From Bacteroidales bacterium (lineage in GTDB: Bacteria > Bacteroidota > Bacteroidia > Bacteroidales > P3), in contig JAGCVI010000024.1 of assembly GCA_017962445.1 (NCBI GenBank), positions 124,001-188,000 of the forward strand: a stretch of 64,000 bases of DNA, given 5' to 3'. Each line of letters opens with the position of its first letter. Positions within the stretch are counted from its first letter, which is position 1. The notes beneath the pieces are model-generated. The model ran no database searches. It worked only from the letters and a program-made list of their open reading frames with translations, and had not been told where the DNA came from. Below are positions 35,882 to 43,809 of the stretch, one piece after another. Position numbers and translations under genes: made by a program.

Positions 35882-35986
35882 ACGCCCGAAAAGTACCCAC
35901 TTTTCGGAAAAAGCGGAGGTGGGGAAGCTTAATCGGTCTTCCTCAAGCAACGCCCGAAAAGTACCCACTTTTCGGAAAAAGCGGAG
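35882..35986. repeat. Two identical 37-base hairpin repeats
   Basis: Identical 37-base copies lie at 35882-35918 and 35950-35986, 68 bases apart start to start. Each contains the perfect hairpin CCGAAAAGT-ACCC-ACTTTTCGG followed by AAAAAGCGGAG. A shorter related start (TGCCCGAAAAATGC) occurs at 36033-36046. They lie in the 270-base gap between the lipoprotein and transketolase genes and resemble REP-type intergenic repeats. Confidence 0.8.
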
Positions 35987-36094
35987 ATGGAGGAAAAAAG
36001 TCTTCATAATTAGTGCAAACAGAGTAATCTGATGCCCGAAAAATGCTGTTAATAAACATTCATAACTTGTTTCAAGCCGTAATGTAATAATTAC

Positions 36095-36102
36095 TATTTT
36101 TG
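36095..36102 (+). promoter_or_regulatory. -7 box for the transketolase N-terminal gene
   Basis: TATTTTTG matches TAnnTTTG 25 bases before the ATG at 36127. It supports the ATG at 36127 over an upstream in-frame TTG-type codon at 36100, which overlaps the box. Confidence 0.5.
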
Positions 36103-36126
36103 CAAAAAATTAAATCTCATAATAAA

Positions 36127-36978
36127 ATGAAAACCACTCAAGAGCTACAGACAATTGCAAAACAAGTCCGCAGAGACATATTACGAATGACCACCGCTGC
36201 CAAGTCAGGACACCCAGGCGGTTCGCTGGGCACTACCGACTGGATGGTGGCAATGCAGTTCAACCTGATGCAACACGACCCAGCAAACTTCACAATGGAT
36301 GGTAATGGACAGGATATGCTGTTTGTGTCGCAAGGTCACATCACCCCGGTGATTTACAGCGTCATGGCACGTCGTGGATACTTCCCGGTCAGCGAATTGG
36401 CCACATTCCGCAAATTCGGAACACGCCTGCAGGGCCACCCCTCGACCGAACATGGTCTGCCAGGCATACGCATGGCATCAGGTTCGCTTGGTCAAGGCAT
36501 GAGCGTGGGAGTAGGTGCTGCTCTCGGCAAGAAGATGACAGGTGACAACACATTGGTTTACACATTGCACGGCGACGGTGAACTACAGGAAGGTCAGATT
36601 TGGGAAGCCGCCATGTTTGCCGGTGCTAAGCAGGTTGACAACCTCATCAGCACCATCGACTACAACCATCAGCAGATTGACGGCACTGTGGAGCAGGTGA
36701 TGAATCTCGGCAACCTAAAGGCTAAATTCGAATCGTTCATGTGGACTGTGATCACCATTGAGGACGGCAACGACATGCAACAGGTTCTCGACGGAATGGC
36801 CAAGGCAAAGAGCATGACCGGCAAAGGAAAACCAGTATGTGTCATACTGCAGACCCAAATGGGCTATGGAGTTGATTTCATGCAAAATACCAACAAATAC
36901 CATGGTGCTGTTCTCAGTGCCGACGATCTACCCAAGGCACTCGCCCAAATTCCCGAGACCGAATTGGGAGACTATTGA
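36127..36978 (+). CDS. Transketolase, N-terminal subunit
   Basis: A 283-residue thiamine-diphosphate-binding half of transketolase, which moves two-carbon units in the pentose phosphate pathway. Visible motifs are AAKSGHPGGSLG, FVSQGHITPVIYSVMA, GSLGQGMSVGVGAALG and the ThDP/Mg motif HGDGELQEGQIWEAAMFAGA followed by DYNHQQIDG. Split transketolases of this type pair with a separate C-terminal subunit, here at 38513-39748. Unusually a VWA gene starts 2 bases after this stop and separates the halves. GC content is about average for the window. Confidence 0.93.
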   Translation: MKTTQELQTIAKQVRRDILRMTTAAKSGHPGGSLGTTDWMVAMQFNLMQHDPANFTMDGNGQDMLFVSQGHITPVIYSVMARRGYFPVSELATFRKFGTRLQGHPSTEHGLPGIRMASGSLGQGMSVGVGAALGKKMTGDNTLVYTLHGDGELQEGQIWEAAMFAGAKQVDNLISTIDYNHQQIDGTVEQVMNLGNLKAKFESFMWTVITIEDGNDMQQVLDGMAKAKSMTGKGKPVCVILQTQMGYGVDFMQNTNKYHGAVLSADDLPKALAQIPETELGDY

Positions 36979-36980
36979 TT

Positions 36981-38357
36981 ATGAAGAGACTATTCATAGG
37001 ACTTATATGGTTAATAGGACTTATAGGGCCTATAGGCTGTTCTGTGCAGGCGCAGCAACCTGAAAAGACACGCGTGCTTCTTATCCTCGACTGCTCCCAC
37101 AGCATGTGGGACCGATGGCAGAGCGATGCTAAAATAAAGGTCACCCAGCAGGTGCTGCTCAAATTCATGGACAGTGTTGCCAACCAGAACAATATCGACG
37201 TGGCGCTTAGGGTGTTCGGCCATCTGAACAAGAATTCCTATGGCACACGTCTGGAAGTGCCTTTTGAGGACGGCAACAACTACAAGATTCAGAGCAAGAT
37301 AAAGACCCTTGTTCCCAATGGTGCCTGCACTGCAGCATCGGCTCTGAGCAATTCCCTCAACGATTTTCCAAACACAGGCGACTCGCGGAACATCATCCTC
37401 ATCATCACAGACGGCATGGACGACTGCGACGGCAACATCTGCGACGTGGCACGGCAGGTTCAAATGAGCGGCGTAATTGTGCAGACCTTCATCCTCGGTA
37501 TAGGCAACAAGCAGGATTTCCAGCACAACCTCGACTGTGCCGGCAAGTTCACCTACGTGCCCAACGAGGAACAATACACCGAGACGCTGTATAATATCTT
37601 CCGCATGTCGGAAGAAGAGGCACAGGTGGTAATAAGTCTCAACGACGAGACAGACCATCTAATAGAGACTGAACTCCCGATAGCTTTCTATGATCGGCAG
37701 ACCGGAGTGGTGAAGTACACCACCCTCTACAGCATTGACAGCCGCTACACCCCCGACACTTTGATTATCGACCCTCTGGTGGCATACGACATCACTGTCT
37801 TCACGACACCTGAGACCATATTGAAGAACAAGCAGTTCAAAGCCGGGCGTGTCAATAGACTTAACATAACCGTGGAACAAGGATCGCTATGTCTGCGCAC
37901 CGACGGCAAACGCACCAACTACCAGGTTCCACAATATCAGATACTTGTCTACCGCCATGGTACCAACAACCTCGTCAACACACAGCTGCTTGGCGAACAG
38001 CACAATTACTTGTCTGGCAGTTACGACCTTGAGGTACTCTCCACTCCTACCCTGCGACTCGACGACGTGGCCATCGTCAGCTCGTCGGCCACAGAATTGT
38101 CCATTCCCACCCCTGGAGTTGCCAATATCAGCAAACCAAAAGCAATCTCTTCAGGAGCGATATTCTCGATGAACGAAGGTGTGCTGGAACATGTCCGCGA
38201 CCTCGACCCTAACAAAATCAATGAACGAATACTTCTAATGCCTGGACAATACCAAATTGCCATCAAGCCTCAAAGCAGTATAAACTATAAAGATGTCAAA
38301 ACCGTACGGTTCGAAATTGCATCCGGACATATGACTAATATTAATCTGAGTTACTGA
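36981..38357 (+). CDS. Secreted von Willebrand factor A domain protein
   Basis: A 458-residue protein with an N-terminal signal segment (hydrophobic to about residue 19; cleavage perhaps after VQA) and a VWA domain (about 30-210). The metal-binding MIDAS motif is LDCSHSM (Asp-x-Ser-x-Ser) with TDGMDDCDG further on and a Thr-containing PNGACTAASAL loop between. The C-terminal half (about 220-458) is beta-rich and not recognised. I use ATG 36981 as start because the in-frame TTG at 36975 lies inside the preceding gene. Its placement between the two transketolase genes has no obvious functional reason. Confidence 0.85.
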   Translation: MKRLFIGLIWLIGLIGPIGCSVQAQQPEKTRVLLILDCSHSMWDRWQSDAKIKVTQQVLLKFMDSVANQNNIDVALRVFGHLNKNSYGTRLEVPFEDGNNYKIQSKIKTLVPNGACTAASALSNSLNDFPNTGDSRNIILIITDGMDDCDGNICDVARQVQMSGVIVQTFILGIGNKQDFQHNLDCAGKFTYVPNEEQYTETLYNIFRMSEEEAQVVISLNDETDHLIETELPIAFYDRQTGVVKYTTLYSIDSRYTPDTLIIDPLVAYDITVFTTPETILKNKQFKAGRVNRLNITVEQGSLCLRTDGKRTNYQVPQYQILVYRHGTNNLVNTQLLGEQHNYLSGSYDLEVLSTPTLRLDDVAIVSSSATELSIPTPGVANISKPKAISSGAIFSMNEGVLEHVRDLDPNKINERILLMPGQYQIAIKPQSSINYKDVKTVRFEIASGHMTNINLSY

Positions 38358-38512
38358 AAACAAATATCGCTTAATTAGATTTCAAACATGGAAAAACAAT
38401 CCTGACAACAACATAATATATACGGTTTTGAACGCTATCGTGACACATCAATCAATTGTCAAGGATTTCTCACTTATAACGTAGAATAGAAAAAACAAAA
38501 AATAATACAATT

Positions 38513-39748
38513 ATGACTCACTACGAAAACAAATCAAGCAAAGAGTTGCGTGCCGGTATGGGCGAAGGCCTTGTTGAGGCTGGCCGCAAGAACGAGAATG
38601 TCGTCGCGCTGAGCGCCGACGTGAAAGGCAGCGTCAAGATGGACGGCTTCGCCAAGGAGTTCCCCGAGCGCTTCATCCAGTGCGGCATCGCCGAGGCCAA
38701 CATGGTCGGCATCGCCGCCGGACTGAGCCTCTGCGGCAAGGTACCCTTCATCGGGGGCTTCGCCGAGTTCGTCACCGGCCGCGTCTACGACCAGATCCGT
38801 CAGGTGCTCTGCTACTCGAACAAGAACGTCAAGATCTGCGGCTCACACGCCGGCATCTCGCTCGGTGAGGACGGCGCCACGCACCAGACCATGGAGGACA
38901 TCGCCCTGATGAAGGTGCTGCCCAACATGACCGTGCTCGTACCCGCCGACTTCAACCAGGCCAAGGCCGCCACGCTGGCCGCCGCCGAGCATGTCGGCCC
39001 CGTCTATCTGCGCCTCGGCCGCAGCAAGATGCCCTGCTTCCTGCCGGAAGGTGAGAAATTCGAAATCGGCAAGGCCCAGCTGCTGAGCGAGGGCACGGAC
39101 GTGACCCTCTTCGCCTGCGGCCACCTCGTGTGGGAAGCCCTGCAGGCTGCCGAGATGCTCGAGAAGGTCGGCATCAGCTGCGAGGTCATCAACATCCACA
39201 CCATCAAGCCGCTCGACGTGGAGGCCATCGTGGCCAGCGCCAAGAAGACCGGCGCCGTCGTCACCTGCGAGGAGCACCTCTTCAACGGCGGCCTCGGCGA
39301 CAGCGTGGCCCAGACCCTCGCCCTCCACTGCCCCACGCCGATGGAGTATGTGGCGGTAGACGACAAGTTCGGCGAGAGCGGCACCCCCGACGAGATGCTC
39401 ACCAACTACCACCTCCGCGCCACCGACATCATGGCCAAGGTCTATGCTGTCCTCCAGCGCAAGCCCGGTGCCCCCAAGCAGCATTTTTGCCAGAGCTGCG
39501 GCATGCCGCTCAACGGTGCTGCCGACTGCGGAACTGACGCCGACGGTAGCCTGAACACCGAGTACTGCAAGTATTGCTACAAGGATGGCAAATTCCTGCA
39601 GGACTGCACCATGGAAGAGATGATTGACCACTGTGCACAATTCGTGGACGAGTTCAACAAGAACACCAACCAGCACCTTACCGTCGAGGAGTACAAGAAG
39701 CAACTCCGCCAGTATTTCCCGCAACTAAAACGCTGGAAAAAAGAATAA
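38513..39748 (+). CDS. Transketolase C-terminal subunit fused to a zinc ribbon
   Basis: Residues 1-315 of 411 form the pyrimidine-binding and C-terminal domains of transketolase: RFIQCGIAEANMVGIAAGL (with the ThDP-activating Glu), SHAGISLGEDGATHQ, VYLRLGRSK and CEEHLFNGGLGD. Residues 326-411 add a domain with CQSCGMPLNG, EYCKYC, DGKF and CTMEEMI, matching the stand-alone putative zinc ribbon family. Such a fusion is unusual. The transketolase part is very GC-rich (45 of 60 bases in 38941-39000; 41 of 60 in 39241-39300), unlike the zinc-ribbon part (29 of 60 in 39601-39660) and the N-terminal subunit (29 of 60 in 36541-36600). A perfect terminator follows. Confidence 0.9.
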   Translation: MTHYENKSSKELRAGMGEGLVEAGRKNENVVALSADVKGSVKMDGFAKEFPERFIQCGIAEANMVGIAAGLSLCGKVPFIGGFAEFVTGRVYDQIRQVLCYSNKNVKICGSHAGISLGEDGATHQTMEDIALMKVLPNMTVLVPADFNQAKAATLAAAEHVGPVYLRLGRSKMPCFLPEGEKFEIGKAQLLSEGTDVTLFACGHLVWEALQAAEMLEKVGISCEVINIHTIKPLDVEAIVASAKKTGAVVTCEEHLFNGGLGDSVAQTLALHCPTPMEYVAVDDKFGESGTPDEMLTNYHLRATDIMAKVYAVLQRKPGAPKQHFCQSCGMPLNGAADCGTDADGSLNTEYCKYCYKDGKFLQDCTMEEMIDHCAQFVDEFNKNTNQHLTVEEYKKQLRQYFPQLKRWKKE

Positions 39749-39755
39749 TTCTTTT

Positions 39756-39787
39756 GAGGTCCGCGCCTTTGGCGCGGACCTCTTTTA
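39756..39787 (+). terminator. Rho-independent terminator after the transketolase C-terminal gene
   Basis: GAGGTCCGCGCC-TTT-GGCGCGGACCTC is a perfect twelve-base stem with a three-base loop, followed by TTTTAAAC. It starts 8 bases after the stop codon. Confidence 0.9.
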
Positions 39788-39793
39788 AACAAA

Positions 39794-40330
39794 ATGAAAA
39801 GAAAGCTGATTTTTAGCGTGGTGTTCTTCGCACTATACGCCACCGCCTCGGCACAGAGTATTCTTGAGAACGACACATTGTTAGCTCACTTTGTCAATCG
39901 CACAATCGTCGACAGGTTTGACTCATCCAGATTGTCCCAACTATCCGTCGAAACTACATGCATAGCTATCCAAACAGATTTACCAGAACGTCTTATAGTC
40001 AAGTCTGTTGGTCAATTCCCCGTAAAAGTCATTCCAAAGAATGCAAACTTGCGCAAGCGAAAAAATAGAAAAATAATAAAAGGCACTGTTTTCAATGTAT
40101 ATTTCAAAGAATTAGGTCCCGACACCCTGGATGTCAACCTTGCCGGAATACACTATTATATCATGGATCGAAAGATATGTGGCGAAGTTGAATGCGGAGG
40201 CGATATGGGTTATATTCCAAGTGGACGATTCGTCCATAATTCCGCAACAGGTCTGTGGGACTTCATTTCAAGGGAAACAATATATGAAGAAAGATGCAGG
40301 GAATACGAAGAAAGATTCAGAAAGAAGTAA
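39794..40330 (+). CDS. Secreted protein, function unknown
   Basis: A 178-residue protein with a signal peptide (MKRKLIFSVVFFALYATASA, cut before QSI). I do not recognise the family. The mature part has no obvious motif beyond a basic LRKRKNRKIIKG stretch, a strand-rich centre and the closing sequence GGDMGYIPSGRFVHNSATGLWDF, with two cysteines in CGEVEC that may pair. The ATG begins just after the preceding terminator, so its promoter must overlap that region or it depends on read-through. The LOG-type gene follows after 24 bases. Confidence 0.6.
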   Translation: MKRKLIFSVVFFALYATASAQSILENDTLLAHFVNRTIVDRFDSSRLSQLSVETTCIAIQTDLPERLIVKSVGQFPVKVIPKNANLRKRKNRKIIKGTVFNVYFKELGPDTLDVNLAGIHYYIMDRKICGEVECGGDMGYIPSGRFVHNSATGLWDFISRETIYEERCREYEERFRKK

Positions 40331-40354
40331 GATAAAGGAGAAACAAATACCATA

Positions 40355-40906
40355 ATGCATATATCAGTCTTTTGCGGCTCGTCGATGCCGCACAACAGCG
40401 AAATAACCATGGAAGCCAGGAAACTGGGGCGACGTATAGCAGAAAAAGGACATACACTCCTTTACGGCGGCAGCAACCTTGGCCTGATGGGCGAGGTGAG
40501 CGGTGCCGCACTCCAGGCAGGAGGTCGGGTAGTTGCCGTTATCCCCACCATCTTCTGCGAAGAGATAATACTGTCGCAGCCTGTCAGCGAGCTCATTCGC
40601 GTGCGTTCCATGGCCGAGCGCAAGGAATACCTTATAGCCCACAGCGATGCGTTCATTGCCCTGCCCGGAGGCATCGGGACACTTGACGAAGTGCTTGAAG
40701 TTCTCGTAGCCAAACAGCTAGGGCAGACTTCCGACAGGAATGCGACTGGCATGCCTATGGTATTATACAACCCAAACGGTTTCTATGACACCTTCCTGCA
40801 ACAGATTGAAATAATGGGCCGAGAAGGTTTTTTCAGAAGCGGTAAGGCACCTGAACTCATTGCTGAAGCCGATATGGACAAGTTGCTGGAAAGCATTGGT
40901 TGCTGA
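40355..40906 (+). CDS. LOG-family nucleoside 5'-monophosphate phosphoribohydrolase
   Basis: A 183-residue Rossmann-fold protein of the TIGR00730/LOG family, which releases the base from cytokinin or other nucleotides. It begins ISVFCGSS, has LLYGGSNLGLMGEV and the signature LPGGIGTLDEVLEVL containing the PGGxGTxxE motif, with SMAERKEYL (conserved Arg and Lys) before it. Length fits the family. In bacteria the physiological substrate is usually unproven. Confidence 0.93.
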   Translation: MHISVFCGSSMPHNSEITMEARKLGRRIAEKGHTLLYGGSNLGLMGEVSGAALQAGGRVVAVIPTIFCEEIILSQPVSELIRVRSMAERKEYLIAHSDAFIALPGGIGTLDEVLEVLVAKQLGQTSDRNATGMPMVLYNPNGFYDTFLQQIEIMGREGFFRSGKAPELIAEADMDKLLESIGC

Positions 40907-41025
40907 CATTACCTGTAGATGTTTTTCGACTATATGTAAATTTTCTCACGAAAAAGGTACATATACGACAAAAACAAGCCAACATCAAAAGGAGGAGTCA
41001 CCTCTTATAAAAACTGGATAAAACA

Positions 41026-41790
41026 ATGAAAAGAAACATCTTAGTATTAGCAATGCTTACCATAGCCTTCGTCGGCGGTTTAAAAGCACAGTTTGTAACA
41101 TACGTCCCATTCCAAAACGGAGAAAAGGGCATCGGACTGAACGTTGGCATCGGTGGCTGGTTTGGGCCTTCGGACTTTATTATCGACAACTCTTCGTCAA
41201 GCATCTACAATGGCTATCAGGGCACCAAACTAAAACGTTTACCTTTCAATCCATCGGTGGCACTGCACTACAGACGTGTTCTGAGCGGCAATAGAGTGGA
41301 CTGGGGCAACAGCCTTATAATAGGTATGAGCTGGTGGAGCGGCAAGGTTGAAGGCGAGCAGACCGCAAATCCAGCCAACACGTTCGAGACCAACTTCAAA
41401 TACCATAGATTTGAACTTTCAGACCAATATTATATAATGATACCTGTCGGTGACAAGCTGAGCATCAAGGCTGGTATTGGTGCAACGCTATCGTGCAATT
41501 TCGACCCGACCTCGACAACTGAGTTCTCCGACGGCACACCAAGCGTCAAATCCGAAGGCGGCCTTGATTTCATGGACCGCCTAGGTTGCAGTATCGACGG
41601 CATAGTTGGTGTGGAATATACACTGAACGAGAGCTTCGTTGCCTCCTGCAATCTGACATGTTACGCCTTCGATTTCTTCGGACTTTTTGACGACAGTGCA
41701 ACAAAAGGTTATCGCGGAGTCGGAGAGGGTCTTTTCGTAAACAAGAAACTTCCCTACCAGTTGACTTTCGGAATAGCTTATGTTCTGTAA
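41026..41790 (+). CDS. Outer-membrane beta-barrel-like protein
   Basis: A 254-residue protein with a signal peptide (cut near LKAQ) and alternating polar/aromatic strands typical of small outer-membrane barrels: GIGLNVGIGGWFG, PSVALHYRRVL, SLIIGMSWWSG, KYHRFELSDQYYIMIPV, SIKAGIGATLSC. It ends in a C-terminal strand (YQLTFGIAYVL) but without the classic final Phe. Family not identified. It is monocistronic, with a 119-base gap before and a 76-base gap after. Confidence 0.65.
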   Translation: MKRNILVLAMLTIAFVGGLKAQFVTYVPFQNGEKGIGLNVGIGGWFGPSDFIIDNSSSSIYNGYQGTKLKRLPFNPSVALHYRRVLSGNRVDWGNSLIIGMSWWSGKVEGEQTANPANTFETNFKYHRFELSDQYYIMIPVGDKLSIKAGIGATLSCNFDPTSTTEFSDGTPSVKSEGGLDFMDRLGCSIDGIVGVEYTLNESFVASCNLTCYAFDFFGLFDDSATKGYRGVGEGLFVNKKLPYQLTFGIAYVL

Positions 41791-41866
41791 AGCAACGTCA
41801 TCCTGTTGACAGTTCACGCAACGACAAGGCACGCCAGCAAGAACAAATAAACGATTCAACAAACAA

Positions 41867-43375
41867 ATGCCCTCCTACATTGCCATCGACCTGAAATCGT
41901 TCTATGCCTCCGTCGAGTGCGTGGAAAGAGGGTTGGATCCGTTGACAACCAATCTGGTGGTGGCAGATGCCTCACGCACAGAGAAAACGATATGCCTTGC
42001 CGTTTCGCCGTCGCTGAAAGCCTACGGCATTGGAGGAAGAGCAAGGCTTTTCGAGGTAGTGCAAAGGTTGCGGGAAGTCAATGCCGAGCGTCAGATACAG
42101 GCTCCGTATTTCCGATTCAGCGGCAAATCATTCAATGACATAGAGTTAAAAAAACATCCAGAGTTTGCCATCGATTATATAGCTGCCCCGCCACGCATGG
42201 CGTTCTACATAGAATACAGCACACGAATATACAACATATATCTACGATACATAGCACCCGAGGACATTCATGTATACTCCATCGACGAGGTCTTCATTGA
42301 CGCAACCAACTACCTGAAGACCTACAAGATGTCCGCACATCAACTGGCCATCAAAATGATACGCGACGTTTTGAAAGAGACCGGCGTCACCGCAACAGCA
42401 GGCATCGGCAGCAACCTCTATCTGTGCAAGATTGCCATGGACATCACCGCCAAGCACATGCCTGCCGACAAAGACGGAGTGCGTATTGCGGAACTTGACG
42501 AGATGAGTTACAGGAGACTGCTATGGAACCACCGGCCACTGACGGATTTCTGGCGAGTGGGACGCGGCATAGCCAAACGGCTTGAAAGCAACGAATTATA
42601 CACAATGGGTATGGTGGCGCGATGCTCCATCGAGAATGAAGAGTTGCTATACAAGCTGTTCGGCGTAAACGCAGAGCTACTGATAGACCATGCGTGGGGA
42701 TGGGAGCCATGCACGATGGACAAAATAAAAGCCTATCGTCCCGAGACAAACTCTCTAAGCAGCAGCCAAGTCCTGCAATGTGCCTACACCGTTGCAAAGG
42801 CCAGAATAGTTGTGCACGAAATGGCCGATGCTTGCGCCATGGGCCTTGTAGAGAAAAGGCTGGCAGCCGATCAAGTGACGTTGACAATCAATTATGACAC
42901 CGAGAGTCTTGCAAATCCTGAAATCAGGAAGATGTACGATGGCGAGATAGTGTTCGATTATTACGGACGACCTGTACCAAAGCCAGCACACGGCACAGCA
43001 AGTCTTGGAGAACTAACGTCATCGTCGCGCAAATTCATCGATGCCATCCTGTCATTGTACGACAACATGGTAAACCCATTGCTGCTTGTGCGACGCATTA
43101 CAATAGGCACCTTCCATGTCGTTTCCGAAAAAGAAGCCCTGACAGCCAAGAAAAATCCGGAGACGATACAACTTGACATTTTCAGCGACCCTGAGGAGAT
43201 TGAACGTGAACGCAAACGTCAGGCAAAAGAGCTTGCCAGGGAACGCAAGATGCAGGAAGCAGTGCTCGGAATAAAAAAGAAGTTCGGCAAAAACGCCATA
43301 CTTAAAGGTCTGAACTATGAAGAAGGCGCAACCGCAAAAGAACGCAACCGCCAGATAGGAGGACATAAGGAATAG
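41867..43375 (+). CDS. Y-family DNA polymerase (UmuC/UvrX-like)
   Basis: A 502-residue translesion polymerase. The palm catalytic acids are Asp8 (YIAIDLKSFYASVE) and Asp140-Glu141 (VYSIDEVFID), all intact. TATAGIGSNLYLCKIAMD, WRVGRGIAKRLE and a little-finger domain follow. It resembles the group that in Firmicutes is paired with a YolD-like protein, more than canonical DinB. The C-terminal 70 residues are highly charged (ERERKRQAKELARERKMQE) and there is no recognisable clamp-binding motif at the very end, though QLDIF at about residue 430 could be one. The YolD-like gene follows after 5 bases. No LexA-like box was recognised upstream. Confidence 0.9.
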   Translation: MPSYIAIDLKSFYASVECVERGLDPLTTNLVVADASRTEKTICLAVSPSLKAYGIGGRARLFEVVQRLREVNAERQIQAPYFRFSGKSFNDIELKKHPEFAIDYIAAPPRMAFYIEYSTRIYNIYLRYIAPEDIHVYSIDEVFIDATNYLKTYKMSAHQLAIKMIRDVLKETGVTATAGIGSNLYLCKIAMDITAKHMPADKDGVRIAELDEMSYRRLLWNHRPLTDFWRVGRGIAKRLESNELYTMGMVARCSIENEELLYKLFGVNAELLIDHAWGWEPCTMDKIKAYRPETNSLSSSQVLQCAYTVAKARIVVHEMADACAMGLVEKRLAADQVTLTINYDTESLANPEIRKMYDGEIVFDYYGRPVPKPAHGTASLGELTSSSRKFIDAILSLYDNMVNPLLLVRRITIGTFHVVSEKEALTAKKNPETIQLDIFSDPEEIERERKRQAKELARERKMQEAVLGIKKKFGKNAILKGLNYEEGATAKERNRQIGGHKE

Positions 43376-43380
43376 TCACA

Positions 43381-43809
43381 ATGAAAGACAACTACGACGA
43401 CATAATCAATCTGCCTCACCATACCTCGAAACGACACAGACCGATGTCGATGATTAACCGTGCCGCCCAATTCGCGCCCTTCTCAGCACTGACCGGATAT
43501 GACGACGCAATCCAAGAAACAGCAAGGATGACCGACGATTTCGTAGAGATGGACAACGACATAACCAACACCCTCGACCGCAAACTGAACAGACTACGCA
43601 ACATTATTGATACCAATACAGTCCCACAAGAGACCACTATCACCTACTTCCTACCCGACAGACACAAGCAAGGAGGCAGCTATAAGACACTGACGACAAA
43701 GGTCAAAAGGATTGACGAACATCCAAAACAGATAGTACTGTCCGATGGTTCAGCCATCGCCATCGCAAAAATTGTGGATATTGCAATCGCTGGAGACAAC
43801 CAGCAATAA
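43381..43809 (+). CDS. YolD-like protein
   Basis: A 142-residue protein of the YolD-like family. DDIINLPHHTSKRHRPMSM and RAAQFAPFSALTGYDDAI are the characteristic N-terminal motifs, followed by a helical segment with alternating charges. YolD-like genes commonly accompany Y-family polymerases and are thought to act with them in a manner like UmuD, although the mechanism is not established. It lies 5 bases after the polymerase gene, and its stop directly abuts the end of the convergent surface-protein gene. Confidence 0.85.
   Translation: MKDNYDDIINLPHHTSKRHRPMSMINRAAQFAPFSALTGYDDAIQETARMTDDFVEMDNDITNTLDRKLNRLRNIIDTNTVPQETTITYFLPDRHKQGGSYKTLTTKVKRIDEHPKQIVLSDGSAIAIAKIVDIAIAGDNQQ

Noticed and set aside
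38843-39724. A 293-codon open frame on the minus strand opposite the transketolase C-terminal gene
   Set aside because: It is a shadow caused by the high GC of the real gene; its translation is low in complexity and has no domain, signal or context.
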